Below the pieces are notes generated by a model. That model had not been told where the DNA came from. It saw only the letters and a program-made list of their open reading frames with translations, and searched no databases. A program made the translations under genes and the position numbers. A stretch of 64,000 bases of DNA. Source: Planotetraspora mira. Its GTDB lineage: Bacteria; Actinomycetota; Actinomycetes; Streptosporangiales; Streptosporangiaceae. Positions 1 through 8,821 of the stretch are shown piece after piece (position 1 is the stretch's first letter; each line of letters opens with the position of its first letter). Where the stretch lies: the NCBI RefSeq assembly GCF_016863275.1, contig NZ_BOOO01000007.1, forward strand, positions 1 through 64,000, written 5' to 3'.

Positions 1-210
1 TACACCTACACCAGCCGCATCCGACGCTGATTCGCACGCATATAGAGCAATCAGACACGCGGGGGATCCACGCGCGAAGATCAGCGATCACGCCGTAAGG
101 CCACCACACGCCAAAAATGCCCTCGGCGGTCAACAGAACTAGTGGGGCCGGCGAGGTCGGCAGCGCTAAATCACGCCGCGAATCGACATGTGGCAATCCC
201 GCGTGCCACG

Positions 211-280
211 GCATCCGACTCAGCGCATCCGACTCAGCACATCCGACTCAGCGCATCCGACTCAGCGCATCCGATTCGGT
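211..280. repeat. 14-bp tandem repeat, five copies
   Basis: Five consecutive 14-base units of the form GCATCCGACTCAGC occupy 211-280. The third unit has one change and the last is degenerate. A further related unit lies alone at 17-30. The array sits 15 bases past the stop codon of the leftward DinB-like gene. The rest of positions 1-294 shows no gene that I can support. The unit length and gene-end position match other short arrays in this window. Confidence 0.9.
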
Positions 281-294
281 CCAGTGCGGGACCC

Positions 295-927
295 TTAGAC
301 GGCCCGATCCTCCATCTCCCAGATGTGGTCGATGACGTGCCAGGCGATGCGGCGTGCCGCGTAGCGGGCGGACCAGCCCTGCTCGACCATCAACCCACCG
401 GCCGACGGCCGGCCGAGGACATCGGCGATCTCCGTCCGCATAGCGGCGAGGGCCGCCTCGTCCTTCAGGGGCTTGTGCCGTACGCCGATCTTCCTGGCGT
501 ACGCGCGCTCGGCCTCGATCACGTGGGAGACCATCTTGTCGCGGTCTCGGCCGCCTCCTCGGGGGCCCTTGCGCAGCTCCTCGGGCGAGACCGCGGCGAC
601 CTCCCCGAACACGGCCCAGGAGGCCTTGATCAGCGCGACGGCGCGAGTCGCCTCGTCCTCCGGGATCGGCTCCTGGTCGAGATCGGGCATGGCGATGGGC
701 GCGCCGAAGTCGGTGATCGCATCGCCCTTGACCCGTTCCACCACGACGGGGTCACCGGGATCGAAGTCCAGGCCGGCCCGCCCCGCGATGACCCGGTATC
801 TCTCGACGTAATGCATCAGGTTCTCGAGGGCGGCCTCCTCGGATTTGCCGATCCTGCACCAGCCCGGCCAGTCGACCGAGCACGCGAAAACCTTCTTGGG
901 GCCGAGCTCGAGATACACGCGGTTCAT
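295..927 (-). CDS. DinB-superfamily-like protein
   Basis: A 210-residue cytoplasmic protein read from ATG at 927. An upstream GTG/ATG region extends the frame but adds an unlikely leader, so I prefer the start giving MNRVYLELGPKK. The C-terminal half has the helical pattern of the DinB/YfiT superfamily: a histidine in the MVSHVIEAE helix (middle) and a final helix with W-H-V-I-D-H-I-W-E-M-E. These histidines are candidate metal ligands. Actinobacterial relatives are often annotated as DinB-fold thiol-dependent or hypothetical proteins. The substrate is unknown. No partner gene is evident, since the next gene upstream is an independent HAD phosphatase. The family call is moderately sure and the function is not known. 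Confidence 0.65.
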   Translation of the reverse strand: MNRVYLELGPKKVFACSVDWPGWCRIGKSEEAALENLMHYVERYRVIAGRAGLDFDPGDPVVVERVKGDAITDFGAPIAMPDLDQEPIPEDEATRAVALIKASWAVFGEVAAVSPEELRKGPRGGGRDRDKMVSHVIEAERAYARKIGVRHKPLKDEAALAAMRTEIADVLGRPSAGGLMVEQGWSARYAARRIAWHVIDHIWEMEDRAV

Positions 928-946
928 GTCGCCCAGCATCACACGC

Positions 947-971
947 AAACCTGCCAGGGCCTGACAGGTTT
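947..971. promoter_or_regulatory. Inverted repeat upstream of the DinB-like gene
   Basis: AAACCTG at 947-953 is matched by CAGGTTT at 965-971 across 11 bases, just upstream of the leftward start at 927. It could be an operator or a hairpin in the leader. No regulator can be assigned. Confidence 0.3.
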
Positions 972-1068
972 CGGCCCCGACCCCAGAGCGAACCGATCTA
1001 CGCCACATCTCTCCAGGCCGGATCAGACCAGCCCAGCTCAGGCCCGGTCCAGGGCCGGCTCAAGCCGT

Positions 1069-1848
1069 TCAGACCAGATCGATGAGGTCGGCCACCGAGG
1101 TGACCACCTGGGACGGCCGGAACGGGTAACGGTCGATCTGCTCCTTCTGGGTGACTCCGGTGAGCACGAGGAACGTGTGCAGGCCCGCCTCGATGCCGCA
1201 CACGACGTCGGTGTCCATCCGGTCGCCGATCATGGCCGTGCTCTCGCTGTGCGCGTCGATCTGGTTGAGCGCGCTGCGCATCATCATCGGATTGGGCTTG
1301 CCGATGAAGTAGGGGTCCACCCCGGTGGCCTTTGTGATCATGGCGGCCACGGCGCCACAGGCGGGCAGCGAACCTTCGTTCGAGGGTCCCACGGCGTCGG
1401 GGTTGGTCGCGATGAACCGAGCGCCGTTGTCGATCAGCCGGATGGCCCGGGTGATCGCGGTGAAGCTGTAGGTCCGCGTCTCGCCGAGGACGACGTAGTC
1501 GGGATCGAGATCGGTGAGCACGTAGCCCACCTCGTGCAACGCCGTGGTGAGACCCGCCTCGCCGATCACGTAGGCCGATCCCTCGGGCCGCTGAGCGGCC
1601 AGGAATTTGGCGGTGGCGAGCGCTGACGTCCAGATCGCCTCCGGCGGCACCTCCAGCCCCGCCGCGCGCAGCCGTACGGACAGGTCCCTGGGGGTGTATA
1701 TCGAATTGTTCGTGAGGACGAGGAACCGCTTCCCGGACTCGCGCAGACGCTTGATGAACTCGTCGGCGCCCGGCACCGGCTGACCCTCGTGAACCAGTAC
1801 TCCGTCCATGTCGGACAACCAGGATTCGATCGGCTTTCGCTCGCTCAT
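1069..1848 (-). CDS. HAD-IIA family sugar-phosphatase-like hydrolase (NagD type)
   Basis: A 259-residue cytoplasmic phosphatase of the HAD superfamily, subclass IIA. Motif I is DMDGVLV at residues 13-19, with D13 the expected nucleophile and D15 the acid/base. Motif II is the TNN triplet near residue 46. The last motif is GDRMDTD near residue 200, which binds magnesium. The central cap region is the size usual for NagD-type enzymes. Such proteins dephosphorylate sugar phosphates or nucleotides, but the substrate cannot be read from the sequence. The gene appears to be transcribed alone. The length matches the family, so it is probably complete. Confidence 0.9.
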   Translation of the reverse strand: MSERKPIESWLSDMDGVLVHEGQPVPGADEFIKRLRESGKRFLVLTNNSIYTPRDLSVRLRAAGLEVPPEAIWTSALATAKFLAAQRPEGSAYVIGEAGLTTALHEVGYVLTDLDPDYVVLGETRTYSFTAITRAIRLIDNGARFIATNPDAVGPSNEGSLPACGAVAAMITKATGVDPYFIGKPNPMMMRSALNQIDAHSESTAMIGDRMDTDVVCGIEAGLHTFLVLTGVTQKEQIDRYPFRPSQVVTSVADLIDLV

Positions 1849-2000
1849 GTGCCCAGCATGTCAGCTCGGCCGGAGTCCGGCATAACCGGAGATCGTCCCA
1901 GGGGACCCGGAAGTGGGCCACCCCGAGAAACAGCCGGAATTCCGCTGGAAAACCCGGGACTCCCGGAAATAACCGGAGCCGGCCGCCGGTTAGCCCCTCC

Positions 2001-3044
2001 ATGGGCAAGGACAACATCCGCGGTGTGCCGCACGGGTCGGCCGAGGTACCGCTGTCGATTCTGGAGCTCGCGATCGTCAGCGAGGGAAGCTCCCCGTCCG
2101 AGTCGCTCGCCGAGGCCACGGAGCTGGCCCGCAGCGCGGAAGAGTGGGGCTACCACCGGATCTGGGTCGCCGAGCACCACGGCATGCCGGGCATCGCGAG
2201 CTCCTCACCGGCCGTCGTCATCGCACACCTCGCGGCGGCGACCCGCTCCATCCGCATCGGGTCCGGCGGGGTGATGTTGCCCAACCACGCTCCGCTGGTC
2301 ATCGCCGAGCAGTTCGGGACCCTGCACGCGCTGCATCCCGAGCGCATCGACCTCGGGCTCGGCCGTGCTCCCGGCACCGACATGGCGACAGCCAACGCCC
2401 TGCGCCGCTCCGCCGAGGTCGATCCGGACGACTTCCCGCGCGCATTGGCCGAGCTCACCGGCTTCCTCGACGGCTCCTTCCCCGCCGGGCACCCGTACGC
2501 GAAGATCCAGGCCGTGCCCGCCTCGGCCACCCGCCCGCCGATCTGGCTCCTCGGCTCGAGCGGCTTCAGCGCGCAACTGGCCGGGATCCTCGGACTCCCG
2601 TTCGCTTTCGCGCACCATTTCAGCGCCGCCAACACCGAGCCCGCGCTGGACCTCTACCGGTCGACGTTCCAGCCGTCCGAGGTGCTCGACGAGCCGTACT
2701 CCATGATCGGGGTCGCCGCCATCGCGGCCGACACCGACGAGGAGGCCCTGCGCCAGGCCATGCCCGGCGCGCTTTCGTTCCTGCGCCTGCGGTCCGGCCG
2801 TCCGGGCCGGTTCCCGACGCCGGAGGCCGCGCAGGAGTACCAGTACTCGCCTCTGGAGGCCGAGTTCGTCCGCGATCGCCTCTCCACCACGGTGTACGGC
2901 GATCCCGAGACCGTCAGGAACGGCCTGGAGGAGCTCCGCAAGCGCACCGGCGCCGACGAACTCATGATCACGACCATGGTCCACGGCGCGGCGGAGCGCC
3001 GGCGGTCCTACGAGCTCATCGCGAAGGCGTACGGCATGGCGTGA
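2001..3044 (+). CDS. Luciferase-like (LLM class) flavin-dependent oxidoreductase
   Basis: A 347-residue TIM-barrel monooxygenase of the bacterial luciferase-like class. Diagnostic stretches are the start of the barrel (LSILELA), [12 protein letters not shown] near residue 55, the [12 protein letters not shown] strand near residue 93, and [11 protein letters not shown] near residue 118. Together these resemble the MsnO8-type subgroup found in many actinobacteria. It should use reduced flavin (FMN or possibly F420), but the substrate is unknown. The ATG at 2001 has no clear ribosome-binding site, and GTG at 2025 is a possible alternative start. The last two codons and the stop lie inside a 15-bp tandem repeat, so the 3' end has been duplicated downstream. 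Confidence 0.88.
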   Translation: MGKDNIRGVPHGSAEVPLSILELAIVSEGSSPSESLAEATELARSAEEWGYHRIWVAEHHGMPGIASSSPAVVIAHLAAATRSIRIGSGGVMLPNHAPLVIAEQFGTLHALHPERIDLGLGRAPGTDMATANALRRSAEVDPDDFPRALAELTGFLDGSFPAGHPYAKIQAVPASATRPPIWLLGSSGFSAQLAGILGLPFAFAHHFSAANTEPALDLYRSTFQPSEVLDEPYSMIGVAAIAADTDEEALRQAMPGALSFLRLRSGRPGRFPTPEAAQEYQYSPLEAEFVRDRLSTTVYGDPETVRNGLEELRKRTGADELMITTMVHGAAERRRSYELIAKAYGMA

Positions 3045-3090
3045 GACGGCATGGCGTGAGACGGCATGGCGTGAGACGGCATGCCGTACG
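3031..3090. repeat. 15-bp tandem repeat overlapping a stop codon
   Basis: Three perfect copies of ACGGCATGGCGTGAG (3031-3045, 3046-3060, 3061-3075) are followed by a degenerate copy (3076-3090). The first copy contains the final Met-Ala codons and the TGA of the preceding oxidoreductase, so the stop codon itself has been copied in phase. Confidence 0.95.
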
Positions 3091-3166
3091 CCGGCACGAT
3101 GTGTGACGGATGAGACGCGAGGACAAAAGCGCCCCGGGACGAGCGCCGAGGTGAGCACGGCGACGC

Positions 3167-4063
3167 TCACGAAGCCGGGGCGAGCTCCTCCAGCGCCTCC
3201 TCCGCACGGCACATCGACTCCCGCGGATCGGCGTCGGGGTTGCCGATCTCGGGATTGAAGTTGAGGTCGTGGAACACCTCGGTCACGCCCTTGGCGGCGA
3301 GCATCTCGACGTCTTCACGGATCTTCGCGTACGGCCCGACCAGCGGTCCCGCGGCGTCCCTGCCCGGCTGGGTGACGCCGCGGACGATGAACCGGAGCGC
3401 GGCCGGGTCACGCCCGGCCTCGCCGGCCGCCTCCTTCACGATGGAGATCTGCTCATCGATCTTCGACAGGTCGGCCCGGCTGGAGCTGATCCACCCCTCC
3501 GCCAGCCGCCCCACGCGTCGGAGGGCCACCGGAGCGGCTCCTCCCAGCAGGATCGCCGGCGGCGTGGACGGCCTGGGGGCCTGGTTCACCGGGGGCACCT
3601 CGTAGAACTCACCCTCGTGCTGGACCAGGTCCTCGGTCCAGAATCTCCGGAGCAGTTCGATGGCCTCCTCTGACCGCTTTCCGCGCCGCTCGAGCAGGAC
3701 CCCCGAGGCGATGAACTCCTCGGGGAGCCAGCCCAGGCCGAAACCCGCGTCCAGCCTGCCGCCGGAGACGATCTGCAGAGTGGCGAGTTGCTTGGCCAGC
3801 AGCGCCGGCGAGTAGAAGGGCAGATTCAGCACGGCGACGCCGAGTCGTATCCGCTCGGTGAGCCCGGCCAGGAACGAAAGGACGACAGTGGGGTCCTGCA
3901 CGCTGCGGTAGGCCGGCGCGAGCGGGTTCTCGGCCGGGTGGAGCAGCCGCTGGAAGGTCCACAGCTCGTGGTAGCCGAGATCCTCGGCCCGGCGCGCGAC
4001 CTTCTTCATGTTCTCCGGCGTGGACCACGAGCCAGAGACCGGAACGGCAAAGCCAATCTTCAT
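3167..4063 (-). CDS. F420-dependent-type LLM class oxidoreductase
   Basis: A 298-residue luciferase-like TIM-barrel oxidoreductase. It begins MKIGFAVPVSG and has a LWTFQRLLHP segment near residue 35. The strand IRLGVAVLNLPFYSPALLAK (near residues 71-90) and GRLDAGFGLGWLPEEF (near residue 101) are typical of actinobacterial F420-dependent LLM enzymes (TIGR03619-like). It is likely to reduce or oxidise a small organic substrate with F420H2, which is inferred from family only. It is convergent with the other LLM gene and divergent from the kinase-like gene at 4124, with about 60 bases for both promoters. It is not a close copy of the first LLM protein. Confidence 0.85.
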   Translation of the reverse strand: MKIGFAVPVSGSWSTPENMKKVARRAEDLGYHELWTFQRLLHPAENPLAPAYRSVQDPTVVLSFLAGLTERIRLGVAVLNLPFYSPALLAKQLATLQIVSGGRLDAGFGLGWLPEEFIASGVLLERRGKRSEEAIELLRRFWTEDLVQHEGEFYEVPPVNQAPRPSTPPAILLGGAAPVALRRVGRLAEGWISSSRADLSKIDEQISIVKEAAGEAGRDPAALRFIVRGVTQPGRDAAGPLVGPYAKIREDVEMLAAKGVTEVFHDLNFNPEIGNPDADPRESMCRAEEALEELAPAS

Positions 4064-4123
4064 ACCGGCACCCTAGGCTAGAGCGGTGAACGATCAGCAT
4101 CTCCTCGCCCCCATCGGCTGATC

Positions 4124-5128
4124 ATGTTGAAGGAGGACGCCGCCTCGGCGACGCTCATCGACGAACTCGTACGGCTCGCGCCCGGCGACGGGCCCGTCAC
4201 GGTGCTCAAGGACACCCGCGTGCTGGTCGTGCGGGTCGGCGACGTGGTGGTCAAGGCCCACCCGCCCGGAACCGTCGAGCGTGATCTGCGCAGCCGCCTG
4301 GACGCCGCCCGCGGGCTGCCGGGAGTGATGCTCGCGCCCCTGGCTCTGGAGCACCTGGAGCACCGCGAACGCCCGGAACACCGCAAGCAGCCAGAACACC
4401 GCGAGCAGCCGGAACATCCCGAGCGACCGGAACACGCGGGCGACCGGCTTGTCACGATCTGGCCCGCCGGCGAGGCCCTCTCCCCTGACGACCTCGCCGA
4501 TGGGACGATGCCGCAGGACGCCTGGGAAGGGGGAGCACGGCTGCTCGCACGGCTGCACGCCACCCCTCCGCCCGGCGGGATTCCACAGGCCGGCGGCCCC
4601 GATCGGCTGGGCAAGGCCATCGCCGAACTCGCCCGGGTCGCCGACTCGGCGGACACCTGGCAGATCAGGGACGTCATGCGGATCCGGCAGGCGTACGAGA
4701 CTCTCGCGGGACCGCTTCGCGCCGCCGATCAGGGCGGCCCGCCGCCCGGCGCCCGGCTCGCGCTGACACACGGCGACTGGCACCTCGGGCAACTCGTCCG
4801 CCATGAGGGTGCGTGGCTGCTCATCGACCCGGACGACCTGGGCGTGGGCGATCCCGCGTGGGATCTCGCGCGTCCTGCGGCGTGGTTCGCGTCCGGACTG
4901 CTCGATCCCGACCTGTGGCACACCTTCTTATCCGCATATATCGGTGCGGGCGGAACCGCCGTGTCACATGACGACCCCTGGCGGGAACTCGACCTGCCGG
5001 CCCGGGCGTTGACCGTCCAACTGGCCGCGACGGCCACGGCTACGGCGATGAGGGCGGGAAGCGCCCTCGACGAGGTGGCCGCGGCCCTGGTGTCTTCCTG
5101 CGGAAGGATCGTCGCGGCGGCCGGCTAG
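4124..5128 (+). CDS. Aminoglycoside phosphotransferase-family kinase-like protein
   Basis: A 334-residue protein of the APH/choline kinase fold. The N lobe has a candidate ATP-binding lysine at K44 (VVVKAH). The catalytic loop is HGDWH at residues 216-220, and the metal-binding LIDPDD follows at 233-238. The usual Asn after HGDxH is replaced (LGQ), as in many uncharacterised APH-like proteins. Resistance should not be inferred, because these proteins often phosphorylate small metabolites. Residues 76-105 form an odd insertion of six-residue units (PEHREQ type), very rich in Glu, His, Arg and Pro, inside the N lobe or hinge. The next gene follows 23 bases later and may be cotranscribed. Confidence 0.75.
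   Translation: MLKEDAASATLIDELVRLAPGDGPVTVLKDTRVLVVRVGDVVVKAHPPGTVERDLRSRLDAARGLPGVMLAPLALEHLEHRERPEHRKQPEHREQPEHPERPEHAGDRLVTIWPAGEALSPDDLADGTMPQDAWEGGARLLARLHATPPPGGIPQAGGPDRLGKAIAELARVADSADTWQIRDVMRIRQAYETLAGPLRAADQGGPPPGARLALTHGDWHLGQLVRHEGAWLLIDPDDLGVGDPAWDLARPAAWFASGLLDPDLWHTFLSAYIGAGGTAVSHDDPWRELDLPARALTVQLAATATATAMRAGSALDEVAAALVSSCGRIVAAAG
4349..4437 (+). repeat. In-frame 18-bp coding repeat
   Basis: About three and a half imperfect 18-base units encode PEHRKQ, PEHREQ, PEHPER and PEHA inside the kinase-like gene. Because the unit is a multiple of three, copy-number changes would keep the frame. Confidence 0.8.
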
Positions 5129-5151
5129 AGACGAGAGGGAGAGGGTTAGTC

Positions 5152-5424
5152 ATGGAGTGTCCCAAGTGCCGGGGCCACATGCGGATGTTCGACCGCAACG
5201 GGATCCACATCGAGCAGTGTGACAACTGCAAGGGGATCTTCCTCGACTACGGCGAGCTGGAGACGCTGACCCGGATGGAGACCCAGTGGGCGCAGCAGCA
5301 GTACGCGCCCCCGCCCGCCCCCGGTGGCCCCGCCTGGGGCGCGCCGCACGGCGGGCACGGCGGCCACTACGGCCACCACGGTCACCGCAACCGCAGCTGG
5401 GTGGGCATGCTCTTCTCCAGCTGA
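5152..5424 (+). CDS. Small TFIIB-type zinc-ribbon protein
   Basis: A 90-residue protein with an N-terminal zinc ribbon of the zf-TFIIB family (PF13453). C3, C6, C23 and C26 form the metal site (CPKC and CDNC), followed by KGIFLDYGELE, which is highly characteristic of the family. The C-terminal half is low complexity, rich in Pro, Gly and His, and could bind additional metal. The function of this family in bacteria is unknown. A good purine-rich ribosome-binding region precedes the ATG, and a strong hairpin terminator follows the stop. Confidence 0.88.
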   Translation: MECPKCRGHMRMFDRNGIHIEQCDNCKGIFLDYGELETLTRMETQWAQQQYAPPPAPGGPAWGAPHGGHGGHYGHHGHRNRSWVGMLFSS

Positions 5425-5442
5425 GCCCCCGAACTTCATGAG

Positions 5443-5473
5443 AAAGGCCGCGGTCTCCCGACCGCGGCCTTTT
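5443..5473 (+). terminator. Rho-independent-like terminator after the zinc-ribbon gene
   Basis: A perfect 12-bp stem (AAAGGCCGCGGT at 5443-5454 with its complement at 5461-5472) closes a six-base loop and ends in a short T run. It lies 18 bases past the stop at 5424. Confidence 0.9.
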
Positions 5474-5517
5474 CACATCCCGGCGGGCCTCACATCACAT
5501 CCCGGCGGGCCTCACAT
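5474..5517. repeat. 22-bp direct repeat, two adjacent copies
   Basis: Two identical 22-base units occupy 5474-5495 and 5496-5517, directly after the terminator hairpin. Confidence 0.9.
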
Positions 5518-5592
5518 CGCGCTGTACCTCACAACCTGGCCGACGTCACACCTCGGCCGTAGCCGGGCCGTAGCCGACCTGGGACGAGCCGG

Positions 5593-6576
5593 TCAGGATG
5601 GGAAGTCGTCCGGGTTCACGGCGCTGGAGCGGGCGTTGCCCCCCTTCACCCGGTTGAGGGTGATCGTCCAGGTGCTCCAGCGGACCTGCGTGGCCGTGTA
5701 CGTCGTCCGGAACGGCAACGAGTCCTCGAACCGCTCGAAGGTGCAGTTCCGGGTGAAGGCGCGCGCCGCGCGGTCGTAGTCGGCCCCGGTGGTGAAGTAG
5801 ACGCGGTAGCTGCCGTCCTTGATGTTGGAGACCCTGGCGGTGGACTTCTTCCGCACGTACACGCTGACGGCCTTCTGCTTGCCCTTGAGGAGGGTGACGA
5901 CGCCGTCCTGCGTGCCTCCGTTCTTGATGGTCAGGCTTCCCCGTCCGCCACGGATGCGCGAGCTCACCACGGTCCCGTTGCCGAGGCGGCGGGACCGCTC
6001 TTTGGGCGGCTTGAGACCGATCGCAGCACTGCTGTAGTTGCCGCCCTTGTCCGCGAGCGCGGCGCCGGCCTCCTTGAGCCCGGTGAACTCGTCCGATTTG
6101 CCGAGCCGGGCCAGCACCGCCGCGGAGGTGCAGAGGGACTGATCGCTGATCGCGTCGCGAATCGTGACCAGTTCGCCGTCCATCCGGCGCAGCGCCTCGA
6201 CGTAGCCCTCATGCTGCGGGCTCGTCTCCGCGGGCGCCTGGAGGTCGCCGAGCCGGTCCACGGCACCGTCGACGGCGTCTTGCGCCTTCTGGATCCGCTG
6301 GTCGAGCGACTTGAACGTGCGGGCCTTGGCGATGGCCGCGAGCGCGGCGCCGACGGGCTTGCCCGCCGTATCCAGATCGATCTGGTACGCCTCGGGCGTC
6401 ATCCCCGCGGGAACCGGCGGCGATGAGGGCGGGGAGTCCTGCGAGGCCTGCGATGGCGCGCCCGAGGCCGCCGCCGAGCCGGAGTTGTCAGAGCCGTTGT
6501 CTCCGGTGCAGGCCGCCAGGGCGAGCATCGCGGCCAGGGAGACGACCGTGAGCCGAGAGGTGATCACCTGCACCAC
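5593..6576 (-). CDS. Secreted lipoprotein of unknown function
   Basis: A 327-residue protein with a lipoprotein signal: a hydrophobic stretch ending LALAAC, with C23 the lipidated residue if GTG at 6576 is used. GTG at 6567 is an equally plausible start. A Ser/Pro/Gly-rich tether follows (about 25-58), then a helical segment (70-150) and a C-terminal beta-rich part with two further Cys residues and many aromatics. I do not recognise the family. It is divergent from efeU, and the roughly 220 bases between them hold the iron box. Iron control of this gene as well is possible but not shown. Confidence 0.7.
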   Translation of the reverse strand: MVQVITSRLTVVSLAAMLALAACTGDNGSDNSGSAAASGAPSQASQDSPPSSPPVPAGMTPEAYQIDLDTAGKPVGAALAAIAKARTFKSLDQRIQKAQDAVDGAVDRLGDLQAPAETSPQHEGYVEALRRMDGELVTIRDAISDQSLCTSAAVLARLGKSDEFTGLKEAGAALADKGGNYSSAAIGLKPPKERSRRLGNGTVVSSRIRGGRGSLTIKNGGTQDGVVTLLKGKQKAVSVYVRKKSTARVSNIKDGSYRVYFTTGADYDRAARAFTRNCTFERFEDSLPFRTTYTATQVRWSTWTITLNRVKGGNARSSAVNPDDFPS

Positions 6577-6743
6577 TTTTTCCGGATTGGTCAGGGCGTG
6601 TCAATGTACGCGAAGTGTCGATACGGGCACCTCTCGGCCGACACGCCTCACGGCGACACGTGCGCCTGACGTCCGCTGGTCTCAGGCGACCCTTGAGGTG
6701 ACAGATGACTACCCCCGTCACATCGACGATCGCCTCTTGCGAG

Positions 6744-6782
6744 TAAGGTAACCCTGACCTAATTTAGGTGAGGCTAACCCCA
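6744..6782 (+). promoter_or_regulatory. Iron box (DmdR/IdeR type) upstream of efeU
   Basis: TTAGGTGAGGCTAACC at 6764-6779 matches the core of the established IdeR/DmdR operator (TTAGGTTAGGCTAACC) with one mismatch. A second, weaker partial match (TAAGGTAACCCTGACCTAA) lies directly upstream at 6744-6762. The site ends 15 bases before the efeU start, so metal-loaded regulator would be expected to block transcription. Assignment to the DmdR family is by motif only. Confidence 0.85.
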
Positions 6783-6797
6783 CCCCCGGAGGGCCCT

Positions 6798-7649
6798 GTG
6801 TTCGCGAGCTACCTCATCGGCCTCCGAGAAGGCCTGGAGGCCACCCTTGTGGTCTCCATTCTGGTCGCCTTCCTGGTCAAGAGCGACCGTCGTGACAGGC
6901 TCCCCCTCGTGTGGGCGGGCGTCGCCGCCGCCGTGCTGCTCTCCGTCGGCTTCGGCGCGCTGCTCACCTTCACCGCCGCCCATCTGGATTCGCAGCAACA
7001 CGAGTTCTTCGACGCCGTGACGTCCTTGGCCGCCACGGTGTTCGTGACCTTCATGGTCTTCTGGATGCGGACGGCGGCACGCCGGATGTCGGGCGAGCTC
7101 CGCGAGAAGCTGAGCGAGGCGCTCCAACTCGGCGCGGGCGCGGTCGTCGTCATGGCCTTCCTTACCGTTGCGCGTGAGGGGCTGGAGACCGCGCTCCTGT
7201 GGTTCGCCGCGGTGCAGGGCGCCACCACGACCGCCACTCCCCTGATCGGCATCAGCCTGGGTCTGCTCACGGCCGTCGCTCTCGGCTGGGGCATCTACCG
7301 CAGCGCGCTGCGGATCAACCTCACCAAGTTCTTCACCTGGACCGGCCTCCTGTTGATCCTCGTCGCCGCCGGCATCTTCAAGTACGGCGTGCACGACCTG
7401 CAGGAGTCGGGTGTCGTGGGCGGCCTCGCCACCCACGCCTTCGACATCAGCGGCGTCCTCGACCCGAGCGCGTGGTACTCGGCACTGCTCAGCGGCATGT
7501 TCAACATCACCGCTCAGCCGACCGTCCTGGAGACCGTCGCCTGGGTCGTCTACGCCGTGCCTGTCCTGGTCCTGTTCCTCCTTCCCGCAGGCCGGCGACC
7601 GGCCAAGCCTGCCGCGAAGTCCCCAACGCCTCCCGTCACCGCTTCCTGA
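6798..7649 (+). CDS. efeU: EfeU, FTR1-family ferrous iron permease
   Basis: A 283-residue inner-membrane permease of the oxidase-dependent iron transporter (FTR1) family. Both family signature motifs are present: REGLE at residues 10-14 and REGLE at 126-130, the glutamates that carry iron through the membrane. About seven hydrophobic segments are visible. GTG at 6798 is chosen as start because GGAGGG lies five bases upstream, and an upstream GTG at 6768 falls inside the iron box. It is the first gene of efeUOB: 32 bases separate it from efeO, and efeO overlaps efeB. Iron-starvation control is indicated by the upstream box. Confidence 0.95.
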   Translation: MFASYLIGLREGLEATLVVSILVAFLVKSDRRDRLPLVWAGVAAAVLLSVGFGALLTFTAAHLDSQQHEFFDAVTSLAATVFVTFMVFWMRTAARRMSGELREKLSEALQLGAGAVVVMAFLTVAREGLETALLWFAAVQGATTTATPLIGISLGLLTAVALGWGIYRSALRINLTKFFTWTGLLLILVAAGIFKYGVHDLQESGVVGGLATHAFDISGVLDPSAWYSALLSGMFNITAQPTVLETVAWVVYAVPVLVLFLLPAGRRPAKPAAKSPTPPVTAS

Positions 7650-7681
7650 GACTCGTTTTCTTACTTTTTCTGGAGTACCTG

Positions 7682-8821
7682 ATGCGCACCACCCCCGCTG
7701 TCGCAGTCGCCATCGCTTCCCTTGGGCTTCTCGCCGCGGCGTGCTCCAGTGCTGACAACCCCACCACGGCGTCGAGCGGCCAGGCCAAGCCCGGCAAGAT
7801 CGCCGTCGCGGCCAGCGACACCGACTGCAAGGTCGCCTCGACCCAGCTCCCCGCCGGCACCTCGACGTTCACCATCACCAACGGCGGCAGCAAGGTCACC
7901 GAGTTCTACGTGTACGCCGCCGGCGACCGCGTGATGGGCGAGGTCGAGAACATCGTCCCCGGCCTCACCCGTGACGTCATCGTCGAGTTGCCCGCCGGCA
8001 CGTACGAGACCGCCTGCAAGCCCGGGATGATCGGCAACGGCATCCGCAACCCGCTCACGGTGACCGGCGAGCACAAGCCGCTGACCGACGACGCGAAGCT
8101 GGCCGACGCCACCGCCAGCTACAAGCGGTACGTGCAGACCCAGTCCGAGACCCTGCTCACCAAGACGCAGGAGTTCGTGGACGCGGTCAAGGCGGGCGAC
8201 GTCGACAAGGCCAAGGCGCTCTTCCCCGTCGCCAGGACCTACTGGGAGCGCATCGAGCCGGTCGCCGAGGTGTTCGGCGATCTCGACCCGGCCATCGACG
8301 CCCGCGAGAACGACGTCGAGAAGGGCCAGGAGTGGACCGGCTACCACAGGATCGAGAAGGACCTGTGGGTCGACAAGGACATCAGCAAGGACGGCCCGCT
8401 CGCCGACAAGCTGATCGCCGACGTCACGACGATCACGCAGAAGGCGAACGCCGCGACGCTCTCCCCCGTGCAGCTCGGCAACGGCGCGAAGGAACTCCTC
8501 GACGAGGTCGCCACCGGCAAGATCACCGGTGAGGAGGACCGCTACTCGCACACCGACCTGTGGGACTTCGACGCCAACCTCCAGGGCTCCCAGGCGGCCG
8601 TCCAGGCACTGCGGCCCGTCCTCGAGGAGCGCGACCCCGCGCTCGTGAAGACGCTCGACGAGAAGTTCGCCGCGGCCGAGGCCGCTCTCGAGGTCCACCG
8701 CCAGGGTGACGGGTGGAAGCTGCACAACGAGCTGACCAAGGACGACCTGAAGAAGCTCTCCGACACCATCAACGCGCTGGCCGAGCCGATCAGCAAGGTC
8801 GCGGCGGTGATCGCCCAGTGA
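7682..8821 (+). CDS. efeO: EfeO, cupredoxin-imelysin iron-uptake lipoprotein
   Basis: A 379-residue exported lipoprotein with the lipobox ending LAAAC (C21). An N-terminal cupredoxin-like domain (about 40-135) is followed by an imelysin/peptidase-M75 domain (about 145-375). The M75 HxxE motif is present as HRIE at residues 222-225. In the EfeUOB system EfeO is thought to bind and pass iron to EfeU. ATG at 7682 is preceded by GGAG at a good distance. The stop overlaps the GTG start of efeB (GTGA), so the two are translationally coupled. The domain order is the one typical of full-length EfeO. Confidence 0.95.
   Translation: MRTTPAVAVAIASLGLLAAACSSADNPTTASSGQAKPGKIAVAASDTDCKVASTQLPAGTSTFTITNGGSKVTEFYVYAAGDRVMGEVENIVPGLTRDVIVELPAGTYETACKPGMIGNGIRNPLTVTGEHKPLTDDAKLADATASYKRYVQTQSETLLTKTQEFVDAVKAGDVDKAKALFPVARTYWERIEPVAEVFGDLDPAIDARENDVEKGQEWTGYHRIEKDLWVDKDISKDGPLADKLIADVTTITQKANAATLSPVQLGNGAKELLDEVATGKITGEEDRYSHTDLWDFDANLQGSQAAVQALRPVLEERDPALVKTLDEKFAAAEAALEVHRQGDGWKLHNELTKDDLKKLSDTINALAEPISKVAAVIAQ

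Noticed and set aside
211-280. Possible CRISPR array.
   Set aside because: Units are 14 bases and directly adjacent with no spacers, and no cas genes are nearby.
142-1626. Long open rightward frame of 494 codons across the start of the window.
   Set aside because: It runs antisense over the DinB-like and HAD genes, both of which have recognisable motifs, and its own translation has none. It is a by-product of high GC.
4124-5128. Aminoglycoside resistance gene.
   Set aside because: It has the APH fold but lacks the Asn of the usual HGDxHxxN loop and the C-terminal substrate region of known resistance enzymes. Only a kinase-like call is safe.
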